Part shown: piece after piece, positions 35,065 through 43,836 of the stretch | Layout: every line of letters begins with the position of its first letter | Numbering within the stretch: the stretch's first letter is position 1 | Source: Paraclostridium ghonii | GTDB lineage: Bacteria > Bacillota > Clostridia > Peptostreptococcales > Peptostreptococcaceae | Assembly: GCF_030815085.1 (NCBI RefSeq) | Contig: NZ_JAUSWG010000001.1 | Reading direction: 5' to 3' (one strand) | DNA: 64,000 nucleotides | Notes under the pieces: generated by a model | Told to the model about the DNA's origin: nothing | What the model saw: the letters and a program-made list of their open reading frames with translations, nothing else | Databases searched by the model: none | Translations under genes and position numbers: made by a program

Positions 35065-36288
35065 TTGAAAAAATTAAAAATTAATTATACTAAGATAATT
35101 TTACTATTTATATGTATTTATATACTATCTAATATATTAGGAGGTATAATTAAAAAAAATACAGATACTTTAGTTTTAGAGAATAAAGTCGTAAAAGAGA
35201 GTTTTAATAAAAAAGGATTAATAATAAGGGATGAATATTTATTAGAAAGTAGTATGAGTGGAAGTGTAAAATATTGTGTAAAAGAAGGAAGTAAAATAAG
35301 AAAAGATGATGATGTAGCATATATTTATAATGACAATATAGATGAGAAAACGGTAAATACACTAAATGAACTAAAAAAGGATATATCTGATATAGAATGT
35401 GGCAATACAAAAATAGTAAAATTAGATATAAAAAATATAAATGAGAGTATAAAAAAATATAGTTCAAACATACAGCATAATTTATTATCTAAAAATATAA
35501 ATGTAGAGAGTGATTTAAATAAATTATCAAAACTTATAGATGATAAAAATGAAATAATAGGTAGTGATTTAAATAGTAAAACATTAGACGATAAAGAGAA
35601 TGAGGCAAAAAAAGTTTCTAATTTAATTGAAGACAATTCTCAATTGTTTAAAGCTAAAAACTCAGGAGTTGTTTCATATAAATTTGATAATAATGAAAAA
35701 AAATTAAATGTAGAGAGTATTGGAGATATTAAAAAATCAGATATAGAAGATACAAAGGAAGAATATATAGACATAAAAAAAGATAAAGAGGTAAAAAAAG
35801 GAGAACCTGTTGCTAGGGTAGTAAATAACTTAAAGCAATATGTAGCTATAAGTTGTAATGAAAAAGAAGTAAAAAAATTAAATGTAGGACAAAAAATTAT
35901 TCTATCTAGTGACGTTGAAAAAATAAATGCAAATGTATATGATATATATAAAGATAAAAATGACTATATAGTTATATTGGCTATAAGTGAACAAAATGTA
36001 CAAATTTATGATACAAGAGTTAAAGAATTTGATATAATATATAAATCAATCGAAGGCTTACAAGTTCCTAAAGATGCATTAGTAGAAGTAGATGGTAAAA
36101 AAGGTGTGTATGTAATATCAGAAACTGGAGAAGAGAAATTTGTAGAATTAAAAGGAACTTTTTATGAGAGTGAAGAATATATAGTTATTGATTGTTATAA
36201 AAATCGTGTAAATGGAATAAAGACTATAAATATTTACGATGAAGTGATATTAAATCCAAAAGGAAAAAAAATTAGCAAAAGCAGGTGA
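35065..36288 (+). CDS. HlyD-like membrane-anchored protein of the sepF operon
   Basis: A 407-aa protein with one N-terminal membrane helix (about 10-27) and a large extracellular part. The first and last thirds look like biotinyl-lipoyl and beta-barrel segments of HlyD/RND adaptor proteins (SGSVKYCVKEGSKIRKDDDV; LQVPKDALVEVDGKKGVYVI). The middle (about 95-200) is a helical hairpin rich in K, N and S. Similar proteins lie upstream of yggS-sepF in clostridia; their role is unknown. Start is TTG, 6 nt after AGGGGGAT; no ATG fits better. yggS begins 4 bp after the stop. Confidence 0.7.
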   Translation: MKKLKINYTKIILLFICIYILSNILGGIIKKNTDTLVLENKVVKESFNKKGLIIRDEYLLESSMSGSVKYCVKEGSKIRKDDDVAYIYNDNIDEKTVNTLNELKKDISDIECGNTKIVKLDIKNINESIKKYSSNIQHNLLSKNINVESDLNKLSKLIDDKNEIIGSDLNSKTLDDKENEAKKVSNLIEDNSQLFKAKNSGVVSYKFDNNEKKLNVESIGDIKKSDIEDTKEEYIDIKKDKEVKKGEPVARVVNNLKQYVAISCNEKEVKKLNVGQKIILSSDVEKINANVYDIYKDKNDYIVILAISEQNVQIYDTRVKEFDIIYKSIEGLQVPKDALVEVDGKKGVYVISETGEEKFVELKGTFYESEEYIVIDCYKNRVNGIKTINIYDEVILNPKGKKISKSR

Positions 36289-36292
36289 TAAA

Positions 36293-36997
36293 ATGAGCTC
36301 TATAAAATCTAATATAAGCAATATAGAAAAAAAAATTAATGATTATTGTAAAGTTTCTGATAGGAATAAGGCAGATGTTAAACTTATAGCTGTAACAAAA
36401 ACAGTAGATGTAGACGCTGTTAATGAAGCTATAGAATATGGAATAACTGATGTAGGAGAGAATAAGCCACAAGAACTAGCTAGAAAGTACGAAATAATAG
36501 GCGATAGAGTGAAATGGCACCTTATTGGAAGTTTGCAAACTAATAAAGTAAAATATATAATTGATAAAGTACATATGATACATTCTATAGACAGATTATC
36601 ATTATGTGATGAAATTCAAAAGAGAGCAAATAGTATAGATAAGCAAATAAATTGCTTAGTTCAAGTCAATATATCCAAAGAGGAAAGTAAACACGGCATA
36701 CTTGAGGAAGATACTATTGATTTTATAAAAACTATATCAAATAATTATCCAAATATAAAAGTTAAAGGGCTTATGACTATGGCTCCTAGTACAGAGGATG
36801 AAAATTTAATAAGATCTGTATTTAAGGGACTAAGAGATTTAGCTAATAAAGTAGACAATGAAAAAATAAACAATGTGTCTATGGAAGATCTATCTATGGG
36901 AATGAGTAATGACTTTGGAATAGCTATTGAAGAAGGAGCTACACTTGTTAGAGTTGGAACTTCCATATTTGGACAAAGAAATTATAATAAAAAATAA
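36293..36997 (+). CDS. PLP homeostasis protein (YggS/PLPBP family)
   Basis: A 234-aa cytosolic alanine-racemase-like barrel that binds pyridoxal phosphate and controls its homeostasis. The PLP lysine is K36 in LIAVTKTV. The usual GENKPQEL near 58, WHLIGSLQTNK near 80 and GLMTMAP near 160 are present, and SMGMSNDF near 200. It is often the gene before sepF in Gram-positive bacteria, as here. It is not an amino acid racemase in the known cases. Confidence 0.93.
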   Translation: MSSIKSNISNIEKKINDYCKVSDRNKADVKLIAVTKTVDVDAVNEAIEYGITDVGENKPQELARKYEIIGDRVKWHLIGSLQTNKVKYIIDKVHMIHSIDRLSLCDEIQKRANSIDKQINCLVQVNISKEESKHGILEEDTIDFIKTISNNYPNIKVKGLMTMAPSTEDENLIRSVFKGLRDLANKVDNEKINNVSMEDLSMGMSNDFGIAIEEGATLVRVGTSIFGQRNYNKK

Positions 36998-37025
36998 TGA
37001 ATATATATAATGGAGGATGTTAATA

Positions 37026-37496
37026 ATGGGAAATGGTTTCATAGGTAAAATAAAAGATTGGATGACAGATGAAGTAGAAGATGATTTTATTGATGATGAA
37101 GTAGAGGAAATTGAAGAAGAGGTAGAGATGTCAGAAGATTTAAGTGGTGGAATGGGAGCTATGGCTCAGTCTAAAAGCAATAAAATAGTAAACATACATA
37201 CAGCAGGACAAATGAAAGTTGTAATAGTAGAGCCTAAAAAATACGAAGAAGTTACATCTATAGCTGATCAATTAAAACAAAGAAGAGCTGTAATAGTTAA
37301 TTTAGAAAATTTAGATGATTCTGTTACTCGTAAATCTATATTTGACTTTATGAATGGGGCTGTATATGTATTAGATGGAAGTATCCAAAAGGTGTCTAAG
37401 GCAATATTTATATTAGCACCTAACAATGTAGACATAGATGCTAATATGAAAAAAGAGTTAGAAAGCAAGGCTTTTTTCCCGTGGCAAAATAAATAA
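37026..37496 (+). CDS. sepF: Division protein SepF
   Basis: SepF is an FtsZ-binding membrane anchor that can stand in for FtsA. The 156-aa protein has an N-terminal amphipathic helix (MGNGFIGKIKDWM), an acidic linker, and a C-terminal core (VVIVEPKKYEEVTSIADQLK; RRAVIVNLENLDD). ATG 37026 lies 8 nt after TGGAGGA, which makes it a better start than the ATG nine bases earlier. It matters here because no ftsA is found beside ftsZ. yggT follows by 18 bp. Confidence 0.93.
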   Translation: MGNGFIGKIKDWMTDEVEDDFIDDEVEEIEEEVEMSEDLSGGMGAMAQSKSNKIVNIHTAGQMKVVIVEPKKYEEVTSIADQLKQRRAVIVNLENLDDSVTRKSIFDFMNGAVYVLDGSIQKVSKAIFILAPNNVDIDANMKKELESKAFFPWQNK

Positions 37497-37514
37497 AAAG
37501 GAGTAAGATTTCAA

Positions 37515-37766
37515 ATGATAGAACACTCTTTACTAGTTTTAACAAATGTTATTCAATATGCGATTATAATAAGAGCATTAATGTCATGGATTCCAGGTGC
37601 TACACAATCAAAAATCTATGATATGATAGGTATGTTAACAGAACCTATAGAAGGTCCTATAAGAAATTTTATGTTTAGATACATTGAGGGACCGATAGAT
37701 TTTTCACCAATAATTGCACTATTTGTACTTCAATTTGTAAGGATTTTAATAATAAATATATTTTAA
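37515..37766 (+). CDS. YggT-family membrane protein
   Basis: An 83-aa protein with two membrane spans joined by a short loop, with the family motif ALMSWIPGA and the IRNFMFRYIEGPIDFSPIIA segment. YggT is conserved in the ylm/sepF operon of Gram-positive bacteria; it has been linked loosely to osmotic balance and division. The function is not firmly known. Confidence 0.88.
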   Translation: MIEHSLLVLTNVIQYAIIIRALMSWIPGATQSKIYDMIGMLTEPIEGPIRNFMFRYIEGPIDFSPIIALFVLQFVRILIINIF

Positions 37767-37787
37767 AATATCAAAGTAGGTTTAATT

Positions 37788-38573
37788 ATGGACAAGATAT
37801 ATCTAACTAATCACATTAAAGATATAGAATTAAAAAATAAAATATTTAAGGTCATAGATAAAACATACTCATGTATTAAAAGTTATGATATTAAGTATAC
37901 AGATTTTCTAAACCCTTATGAAATAAAAAATTCTATAGTAATATTAAATAGATTCGATGACATAAAATATAAAGTGGATGGAGGCTTTAAAGAAGCTGAA
38001 AGAAGTGCTTTATCTATATTTCCATATTATATGGAATATGAAGATATACAATCACCTATAAAAGTATTACAAATAGAGGGGAATTTTAAGTTTAAAGAAA
38101 TAAAGCATAAAGATTATTTAGGATCTTTACTTAGTTTAGGTATAAAAAGAGAAAAAATAGGAGATATAAATATACATGATAACTTTTGTCAGGTTATTGT
38201 AAGTAGAGATATCTCAGATTTTATAATTATGAATTTAGAAAAAGTTGCTAGAAATAATGTTAAGGTAAAAGAAATTTCTCAAAATGATGTAGTATATTCT
38301 GGGCCTAAATACAAAGAAATATCCTTAACAGTATCATCGCAAAGGTTGGATTGTCTAATAAGTGGAATATACAATATTTCTAGACAAGAAAGTTTAAAGC
38401 TTATAAATGCAGAAAAAGTTTTTGTGGATTATGAGAAAATAATATCTACATCAAAAATAATAGAACGGGAATCGCTTATATCTGTAAGAGGTAAAGGAAG
38501 AGCAATAATAGCCGATATAGGTAATATAAGTAAAAAAGGTAAAATAAAAGTAAAAGCAAAATTAATGGTATAG
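37788..38573 (+). CDS. YlmH-family S4 RNA-binding protein
   Basis: A 261-aa protein with a C-terminal S4 domain from about 180 (SSQRLDCLISGIYNISRQES then VFVDYEKIISTSKIIERES). YlmH binds ribosomal RNA and peptidyl-tRNA and acts in rescue of stalled 50S subunits in Bacillus. RqcH, which works in the same pathway, is encoded at 50-52 kb. The start ribosome site is weak (TAGG). It lies between yggT and divIVA, as usual. Confidence 0.87.
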   Translation: MDKIYLTNHIKDIELKNKIFKVIDKTYSCIKSYDIKYTDFLNPYEIKNSIVILNRFDDIKYKVDGGFKEAERSALSIFPYYMEYEDIQSPIKVLQIEGNFKFKEIKHKDYLGSLLSLGIKREKIGDINIHDNFCQVIVSRDISDFIIMNLEKVARNNVKVKEISQNDVVYSGPKYKEISLTVSSQRLDCLISGIYNISRQESLKLINAEKVFVDYEKIISTSKIIERESLISVRGKGRAIIADIGNISKKGKIKVKAKLMV

Positions 38574-38585
38574 GGAGGGGAATAC

Positions 38586-39095
38586 ATGTTAACTCCAGTG
38601 GAAATTGAAAACAAAGAGTTTAAAAAAGGCATAAGAGGATATAGAGAAGATGAGGTAGATGAATTTTTAGATTTAGTCAAAGAAGATTTTGAAAACATAT
38701 ATAGAGAGAACTTAGAGCTAAAAGATAAAGTAAGAATGTATCAAGAACAAATTAGTAAATTTGAAAACATAGAAGAAACATTAAAGGCAACGCTTATAAC
38801 AGCTCAAACTGCAGCTGAAGATACATGCAGTGCTGCTAATAAAAAGGCTAAAATAATAGTTGAAGAAGCTGAGCTTAGATCAAGACAAATAATAGGACAA
38901 GCTAACAATAGAGTTATTGAAATTAGAAAAGAATACGATACAATAGTTAAAGAGTTCAAGATATTTAGAAATAAATTTAAATCTTTACTAGAAGATGAGA
39001 TTAGAAGTGTTGATGATATATTTTCAGATATAGATGAAAATGGAGTTAAACGAATTGAGGAACTTCAAAAAGAATTATCTGATGCTTTAGAGTAA
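38586..39095 (+). CDS. divIVA: DivIVA-domain protein
   Basis: A 169-aa coiled-coil protein that senses negative membrane curvature at poles and septa. The N-terminal LTPVEIENKEFKKGIRGYRE then VDEFLDLV is the DivIVA membrane-binding domain, followed by a long helix rich in E, K and Q with heptads to about 165. It closes the ylm operon. It starts 12 bp after ylmH with a GGGAGGGG site. The coil is the usual length for the family in clostridia. Confidence 0.92.
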   Translation: MLTPVEIENKEFKKGIRGYREDEVDEFLDLVKEDFENIYRENLELKDKVRMYQEQISKFENIEETLKATLITAQTAAEDTCSAANKKAKIIVEEAELRSRQIIGQANNRVIEIRKEYDTIVKEFKIFRNKFKSLLEDEIRSVDDIFSDIDENGVKRIEELQKELSDALE

Positions 39096-39102
39096 AAATA
39101 TA

Positions 39103-39131
39103 TTGACTATTTGAGCAATTTATTATAAAAT
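39103..39131 (+). promoter_or_regulatory. Sigma-A promoter for the ileS leader
   Basis: TTGACT (39103-39108) and TAAAAT (39126-39131) are 17 bp apart, directly upstream of the T-box leader. Confidence 0.65.
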
Positions 39132-39162
39132 TTCATACATATAAACTAATATTATGTTAAAT

Positions 39163-39404
39163 GCTATGATGGAGAGAGTAGTTTTTAGATAATTTTACAG
39201 AGAGTTGGGTAAGCTGAGAACCAATAAATTTATAAAAATGAAAATCACTCCTAAGCTGCAGGCTGAACGATTAATCTATTAAGCTGAGCCGGTTAAATAC
39301 CGTTATATTGAAAGAGTGTTATAAATGTATAAATTATGTACATTTGTAAAATTAGGGTGGTAACGCGAGTAACAACTCGTCCCTTTCCAGGGGCGGGTTT
39401 TTTT
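39163..39404 (+). promoter_or_regulatory. T-box riboswitch, isoleucine type, upstream of ileS
   Basis: This is a tRNA-sensing leader. The conserved T-box sequence AGGGTGGTAACGCG is at 39354-39367. It is followed by the competing terminator (AACTCGTCCCT at 39374-39384 pairs with AGGGGCGGGTT at 39389-39399, then T tract). A plausible specifier codon is AUC at 39244-39246 in the loop of Stem I. Uncharged tRNA-Ile should stabilise the antiterminator and allow transcription of ileS. The Ile assignment rests mainly on the gene that follows. The 346-bp gap upstream of ileS is filled by this leader and its promoter. Confidence 0.95.
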
Positions 39405-39441
39405 GTGTAAAAAAAATTAAATTAAAGGAAGGTGGATTATA

Positions 39442-42400
39442 ATGACTAAATTTAAATCATTAGTAGATTCTTCTGTAAAAGAAGCTGAAGCTAAAGTATC
39501 TGATTACTGGAATGACATAAATATGCTAGAAAAAACTTTAGAAAAAGGAAAAAATGATCCAAGTTTCGTATTCTATGAAGGGCCTCCAACTGCAAATGGA
39601 AACCCAGGAATACACCATGTTATAGCTAGAACTTTAAAAGACTCTGTTTGTAGATATAAAACTATGAACGGATATCAAGTAAAAAGAAAAGCTGGGTGGG
39701 ATACGCACGGATTACCAGTAGAAATACAAGTAGAAAAAGAATTAGGTTTATCAGATAAACAACAAATAGAAGCTTATGGACTAGATAAGTTTAACCAAAA
39801 GTGTAGAGAGTCTGTTTTCACATTTGAAAAACAATGGAGAGATATGACTGAAAGAATGGCTTATGAAATAGATTTAGACAACCCTTATATAACTTTAGAT
39901 AATAACTATATAGAATCTGTATGGTGGATACTAGATAAGTTTAATAAAGAAGGATATGTATATGAAGGTCATAAAATACTTCCATATTGTCCAAGATGCG
40001 GAACAGGCCTTGCATCACATGAGGTTGCACAAGGATACAAAGAAATAAAAAATAATACAGTAATAGCTAAGTTTAAGAGAAAAGATGCTAATGAGTATTT
40101 CTTAGCATGGACAACAACTCCTTGGACATTGCCATCAAATGTTGCGTTAACAGTAGGTCCTGAAATAGATTATATAAAAGTTAAGCAAAATGATGAAGTT
40201 TACTATGTTGCTAAAGCTTTAGCTAATAAAGTTTTAGGAGAAGACTATGAAGTTATAGAAGAGTTAAAAGGTAAAGATTTAGAGTATGTTGAATATGAAC
40301 AATTAATGCCTTTTGTTGAAGCTGATAAAAAAGCATTTTTCATAACTTTAGGGGATTACGTAACAACTGAAGACGGTACAGGTATAGTTCATACAGCTCC
40401 TGCATTTGGAGAAGATGACTACAACTTAGGTAGAAAATACGACTTACCAGTATTACAACCAGTTTGTGAATCAGGTAAATTTACAACTACTCCATGGGAA
40501 GGTAAGTTTGTAATGGAAGATGGAGTAGATGTTGAGATAATAAAATGGCTACACGGAGAAAATAAATTATTCAGTAAAGAAAAAGTAGCACATAACTATC
40601 CTCATTGCTGGAGATGTCAAACTCCACTTTTATACTATGCAAAACCAAGCTGGTATATAGAAATGACTAAGTTAAAAGATAAGTTAATAGAAAATAATAA
40701 CGGAGTTGAGTGGTATCCAAACTTTGTAGGAGAAGGAAGATTTGGAAACTGGTTAGAAAACTTAAACGACTGGGCGATATCTAGAAGTAGATATTGGGGA
40801 ACACCACTTAATGTATGGAAGTGCGAATGTGGACATAAAGAATCTGTAGGTTCTAGAAAAGAATTAGCTGAGAAAGCTATAGAAAATATAGATCCAGAAA
40901 CTGTAGAGTTACACAGACCATATGTAGACGATATACACTTTAAGTGTGAAAAATGTGGTGGCACTATGAATAGAGTAAGTGAAGTTATAGACTGTTGGTT
41001 TGATAGTGGATCTATGCCATTTGCACAACATCACTACCCGTTTGAAAATAAAGAAAACTTTGATGAATTATTCCCAGCAGATTTTATCTGTGAAGGTATA
41101 GATCAAACAAGAGGATGGTTCTATTCATTACTTGCTATATCTACTTTTGTTACAGGTAAAGCTCCATACAAGAGAGTTTTAGTTAACGATTTAGTTTTAG
41201 ATAAAGAAGGTAAGAAAATGAGTAAATCAAGAGGGAACACAGTAAATCCTTTTGAATTATTTGATCAATATGGTGCAGATGCCCTAAGATGGTATTTACT
41301 ATACGTATCTCCACCATGGACTCCAACAAGATTTGATGTTGATGGATTAAAAGAAGTTCAAAGTAAGTTCTTAGGAACGATGAAAAATGTATATAACTTC
41401 TTTACATTATATGCAAATACAGATAATATAAATCCAGGCGATTTCTTTGTTGAATATAAAGATAGACCAGAACTTGATAGATGGATATTATCTAAATTTA
41501 ACAATTTAAAGAAAGAAGTAGAAGAAAACTTAGAAATATTTGAATTAAACAAAACTGTTAGAATGATACAAGAATTTATAAATGAAGATTTATCTAACTG
41601 GTATATAAGACGTTCAAGAAGAAGATTCTGGGCTACTGAATTAACTGAAGATAAAAAATCAGTATATAATACAACTTATGAAATATTAACAGAACTTTGC
41701 AAGTTAATAGCACCATTTACACCATTTATATCAGAAGAAATATATAGAAACTTAACTAACGAAGCTTCAGTTCATTTAGCAACTTATCCAAAATCTAATT
41801 TAGATTTAATAGATATAAACCTGGAAGAAAAAATGGACTTAGTTAAAAACTTAGTTACATTAGGTAGAGCATCTAGAGAAGCTACAAGAATAAAAGTTCG
41901 TCAACCAATACAAAAAGTATTAGTAGATGGAAAATATGAAGATAGTATAAGTGATGTTGTAGACTTAATAAAAGAAGAACTTAATGTTAAGGAAGTTGTA
42001 TTTGCTAAAGATTTAAGTGAATATATGAACTTTACATTAAAGCCAAACTTTAAAGTTTTAGGACCTGTACTTGGACCTAAAATGAAATTCTTTGCAGGGG
42101 CATTAAATAAGCTTGATGCAAGTGAAGTTGTTCCTAAGATAGAATCTGGAGAGTCTATAGCTGTAGATATAGATTCTGAAGAGTTTAAGTTTAACAAAGA
42201 ACACGTACTAGTTAATATATCAGCTAAAGAAGGATTTAATGTTACTATGGAAAATAATCTATTTGTAATATTAGATACAACTTTAAATGAAAGTTTAATA
42301 AATGAAGGATATGCAAGAGAGTTTATATCTAAAGTACAACAATTAAGAAAATCTAATGATTTTGATGTTTTAGATAATATAGATATAGATTATTGTTCAG

Positions 42401-42549
42401 ATGACGAAATAGCTAATGCTATAAATGAATACTCTGAATATATAAAAACAGAAACTTTAGCTTTAAATATAAACAGAGTTGATGATGAAAGTATGGAAAA
42501 ACATAACTTAAATGATCATATGACAGGTATAAAAGTTACAAGAAAATAG
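39442..42549 (+). CDS. ileS: Isoleucyl-tRNA synthetase, eukaryote-like type (IleRS2)
   Basis: Class I synthetase of 1035 aa, longer than the usual 920-940 aa bacterial IleRS1 and closer to the eukaryote-like IleRS2 group, which resists mupirocin. The ATP-binding motif reads GIHH at 56-59 (GNPGIHHVIAR), where most enzymes have HIGH. The KMSKS loop is K592-S596. The CP1 editing domain has TTTPWTLPSN and DYVTTEDGTGIVHTAPAFGEDD. Four CxxC zinc-type pairs occur (CPRC, CWRC and others). GXHH variants have been described in IleRS2 proteins with extreme mupirocin resistance. Regulated by the T-box upstream. Confidence 0.97.
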   Translation: MTKFKSLVDSSVKEAEAKVSDYWNDINMLEKTLEKGKNDPSFVFYEGPPTANGNPGIHHVIARTLKDSVCRYKTMNGYQVKRKAGWDTHGLPVEIQVEKELGLSDKQQIEAYGLDKFNQKCRESVFTFEKQWRDMTERMAYEIDLDNPYITLDNNYIESVWWILDKFNKEGYVYEGHKILPYCPRCGTGLASHEVAQGYKEIKNNTVIAKFKRKDANEYFLAWTTTPWTLPSNVALTVGPEIDYIKVKQNDEVYYVAKALANKVLGEDYEVIEELKGKDLEYVEYEQLMPFVEADKKAFFITLGDYVTTEDGTGIVHTAPAFGEDDYNLGRKYDLPVLQPVCESGKFTTTPWEGKFVMEDGVDVEIIKWLHGENKLFSKEKVAHNYPHCWRCQTPLLYYAKPSWYIEMTKLKDKLIENNNGVEWYPNFVGEGRFGNWLENLNDWAISRSRYWGTPLNVWKCECGHKESVGSRKELAEKAIENIDPETVELHRPYVDDIHFKCEKCGGTMNRVSEVIDCWFDSGSMPFAQHHYPFENKENFDELFPADFICEGIDQTRGWFYSLLAISTFVTGKAPYKRVLVNDLVLDKEGKKMSKSRGNTVNPFELFDQYGADALRWYLLYVSPPWTPTRFDVDGLKEVQSKFLGTMKNVYNFFTLYANTDNINPGDFFVEYKDRPELDRWILSKFNNLKKEVEENLEIFELNKTVRMIQEFINEDLSNWYIRRSRRRFWATELTEDKKSVYNTTYEILTELCKLIAPFTPFISEEIYRNLTNEASVHLATYPKSNLDLIDINLEEKMDLVKNLVTLGRASREATRIKVRQPIQKVLVDGKYEDSISDVVDLIKEELNVKEVVFAKDLSEYMNFTLKPNFKVLGPVLGPKMKFFAGALNKLDASEVVPKIESGESIAVDIDSEEFKFNKEHVLVNISAKEGFNVTMENNLFVILDTTLNESLINEGYAREFISKVQQLRKSNDFDVLDNIDIDYCSDDEIANAINEYSEYIKTETLALNINRVDDESMEKHNLNDHMTGIKVTRK

Positions 42550-42555
42550 TTTGAA

Positions 42556-42695
42556 TTAAAAAAGCTTTATCAAAATAGTAGTATGCCTAGGGTAAATATA
42601 TAAGTTTTGCTTCCAAAGCTATAAAAAAGCTTTAAAGGTCGCTAAAACTTATATATTTACCCTTTGGTAACTATTTTGACATAGCTTATTTTTAA
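42556..42695. repeat. 140-bp imperfect inverted repeat after ileS
   Basis: The whole segment can fold into one long hairpin. The best part is a 19-bp exact inverted repeat (GGGTAAATATATAAGTTTT at 42590-42608, its complement at 42644-42662). Outer arms near ATCAAAATAGT and ACTATTTTGA, and an inner AAAGCT/AGCTTT stem, extend it. It begins TTAAAAA and ends TTTTTAA. I see no coding content and no clear target-site duplication. Confidence 0.75.
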
Positions 42696-42719
42696 TAAAT
42701 TAAAATAATATTTATCCTT

Positions 42720-42749
42720 GCTATCTATTTAATAGATAGCTTATTTTTT
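42720..42749 (+). terminator. Terminator downstream of the inverted repeat
   Basis: GCTATCTAT and ATAGATAGC form a 9-bp perfect stem with a 3-nt loop, followed by TTATTTTTT. Confidence 0.9.
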
Positions 42750-42790
42750 GTGGGAACTAGAAGGAAGAAAAAAATATGTAGCTTAAATAG

Positions 42791-42819
42791 TTGACTTTTT
42801 GAAAATTAAAACATATTAT
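42791..42819 (+). promoter_or_regulatory. Sigma-A promoter for the mtnN-trpS leader
   Basis: TTGACT (42791-42796) and TATTAT (42814-42819) are 17 bp apart, just before the second T-box leader and after a terminator. Confidence 0.75.
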
Positions 42820-42840
42820 ATAAATAAAAAATATAAATAT

Positions 42841-43087
42841 CCGATGAAGAGGATTAGTAGTTAAAATTATTATTTAATACAGAGAATTGAGGAAGCTGAG
42901 AGCTCAATATAAATAAATTTAATGAATGGACCTTGGAGGAATTAGGTGAAATTTAAAATTAAAGAGTAGCTGATATCGTGACTGCACGTTATAGCAGAAA
43001 TTATTAAGTGATATGCAAATAAGTGCATATAATTTAGGTGGTACCGCGGAAAATATATCCGTCCTATTTATTTAGGGCGGATTTTTT
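42841..43087 (+). promoter_or_regulatory. T-box riboswitch, tryptophan type, upstream of mtnN-trpS
   Basis: T-box sequence TAGGTGGTACCGCG is at 43035-43048, followed by a terminator (arms 43057-43067 and 43072-43082, then T tract). The specifier region reads GAAUGGACC; UGG at 42927-42929 is the tryptophan codon. That agrees with trpS as a target, even though the first gene after the leader is mtnN. An AGAGA-type Stem I bulge (ACAGAGAATTGAGG) is also visible near 42880. Confidence 0.95.
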
Positions 43088-43126
43088 AATACTAAAAATT
43101 AATAAACTACAAGGAGGAATTTAGAA

Positions 43127-43825
43127 ATGAACAAAATAGGAATAATAGGCGCAATGGATGAGGAAGTAGATATATTAAAAGATATAATGGATATAAAAGA
43201 AACTATAGAAAAAGCTAGCTTAAAATTTTATGTAGGAAAATTAGAAAACAAAGATATTGTTTTAGTTAGATGTGGGATAGGTAAAGTAAATGCTGCATTA
43301 TGTGCTCAACTATTAATAAGTGAATTTAATGTAGATGCAGTAGTTAATACTGGTGTAGCAGGAGCATTAAATGAAGAACTAGATGTATATGATATAGTTA
43401 TATCTACAGATGCAATACAACATGACTTTGACACTACTGTATTTGGAGATAAAAAAGGTATGATCCCTAGAATGGATAACTCAATATTTAAAGCAGATGA
43501 AAAATTAATAAATGCAGCTTATGAATCTTCAAAGGCAGAAGTTAAAACTCATAAAGTTTTAAAAGGTAGAGTTTTAAGTGGTGATATATTTATAAGTAGC
43601 AAAGAATTAAAGGATGAACTGATAAAAGAATTTAATGGGTACTGTGGAGAAATGGAAGGGGCTGCTATAGCACATGTATGCTATGTAAATCACACTCCAT
43701 TCGTAGTTATAAGAGCTATGTCAGACAAAGCAGATGGAAGTGCTGATGTAACTTATGAAGAATTTGTAGGACAAGCAGCTCATAATTCAAAGGATATAGT
43801 GCTTAGAATGTTAAAAAATTTATAG
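43127..43825 (+). CDS. mtnN: 5'-methylthioadenosine / S-adenosylhomocysteine nucleosidase
   Basis: Cleaves MTA and SAH to adenine and thioribose sugars, clearing by-products of SAM use. The 232-aa protein has GIIGAMDEEVDIL at 4-16, GIGKVNAALCAQL near 53, NTGVAGALN near 75 and EMEGAAIAHVCY near 173, which contain the ribose-binding and catalytic acidic residues. It is the first gene after a tryptophan T-box and lies 11 bp before trpS, an unusual pairing. Folding and length are normal. Confidence 0.95.
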   Translation: MNKIGIIGAMDEEVDILKDIMDIKETIEKASLKFYVGKLENKDIVLVRCGIGKVNAALCAQLLISEFNVDAVVNTGVAGALNEELDVYDIVISTDAIQHDFDTTVFGDKKGMIPRMDNSIFKADEKLINAAYESSKAEVKTHKVLKGRVLSGDIFISSKELKDELIKEFNGYCGEMEGAAIAHVCYVNHTPFVVIRAMSDKADGSADVTYEEFVGQAAHNSKDIVLRMLKNL

Positions 43826-43836
43826 GAGGTTAAAAT

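Noticed and set aside
42556..42695. Typical MITE with target-site duplication
   Set aside because: No clear duplication flanks the repeat, so I list it only as an inverted repeat.
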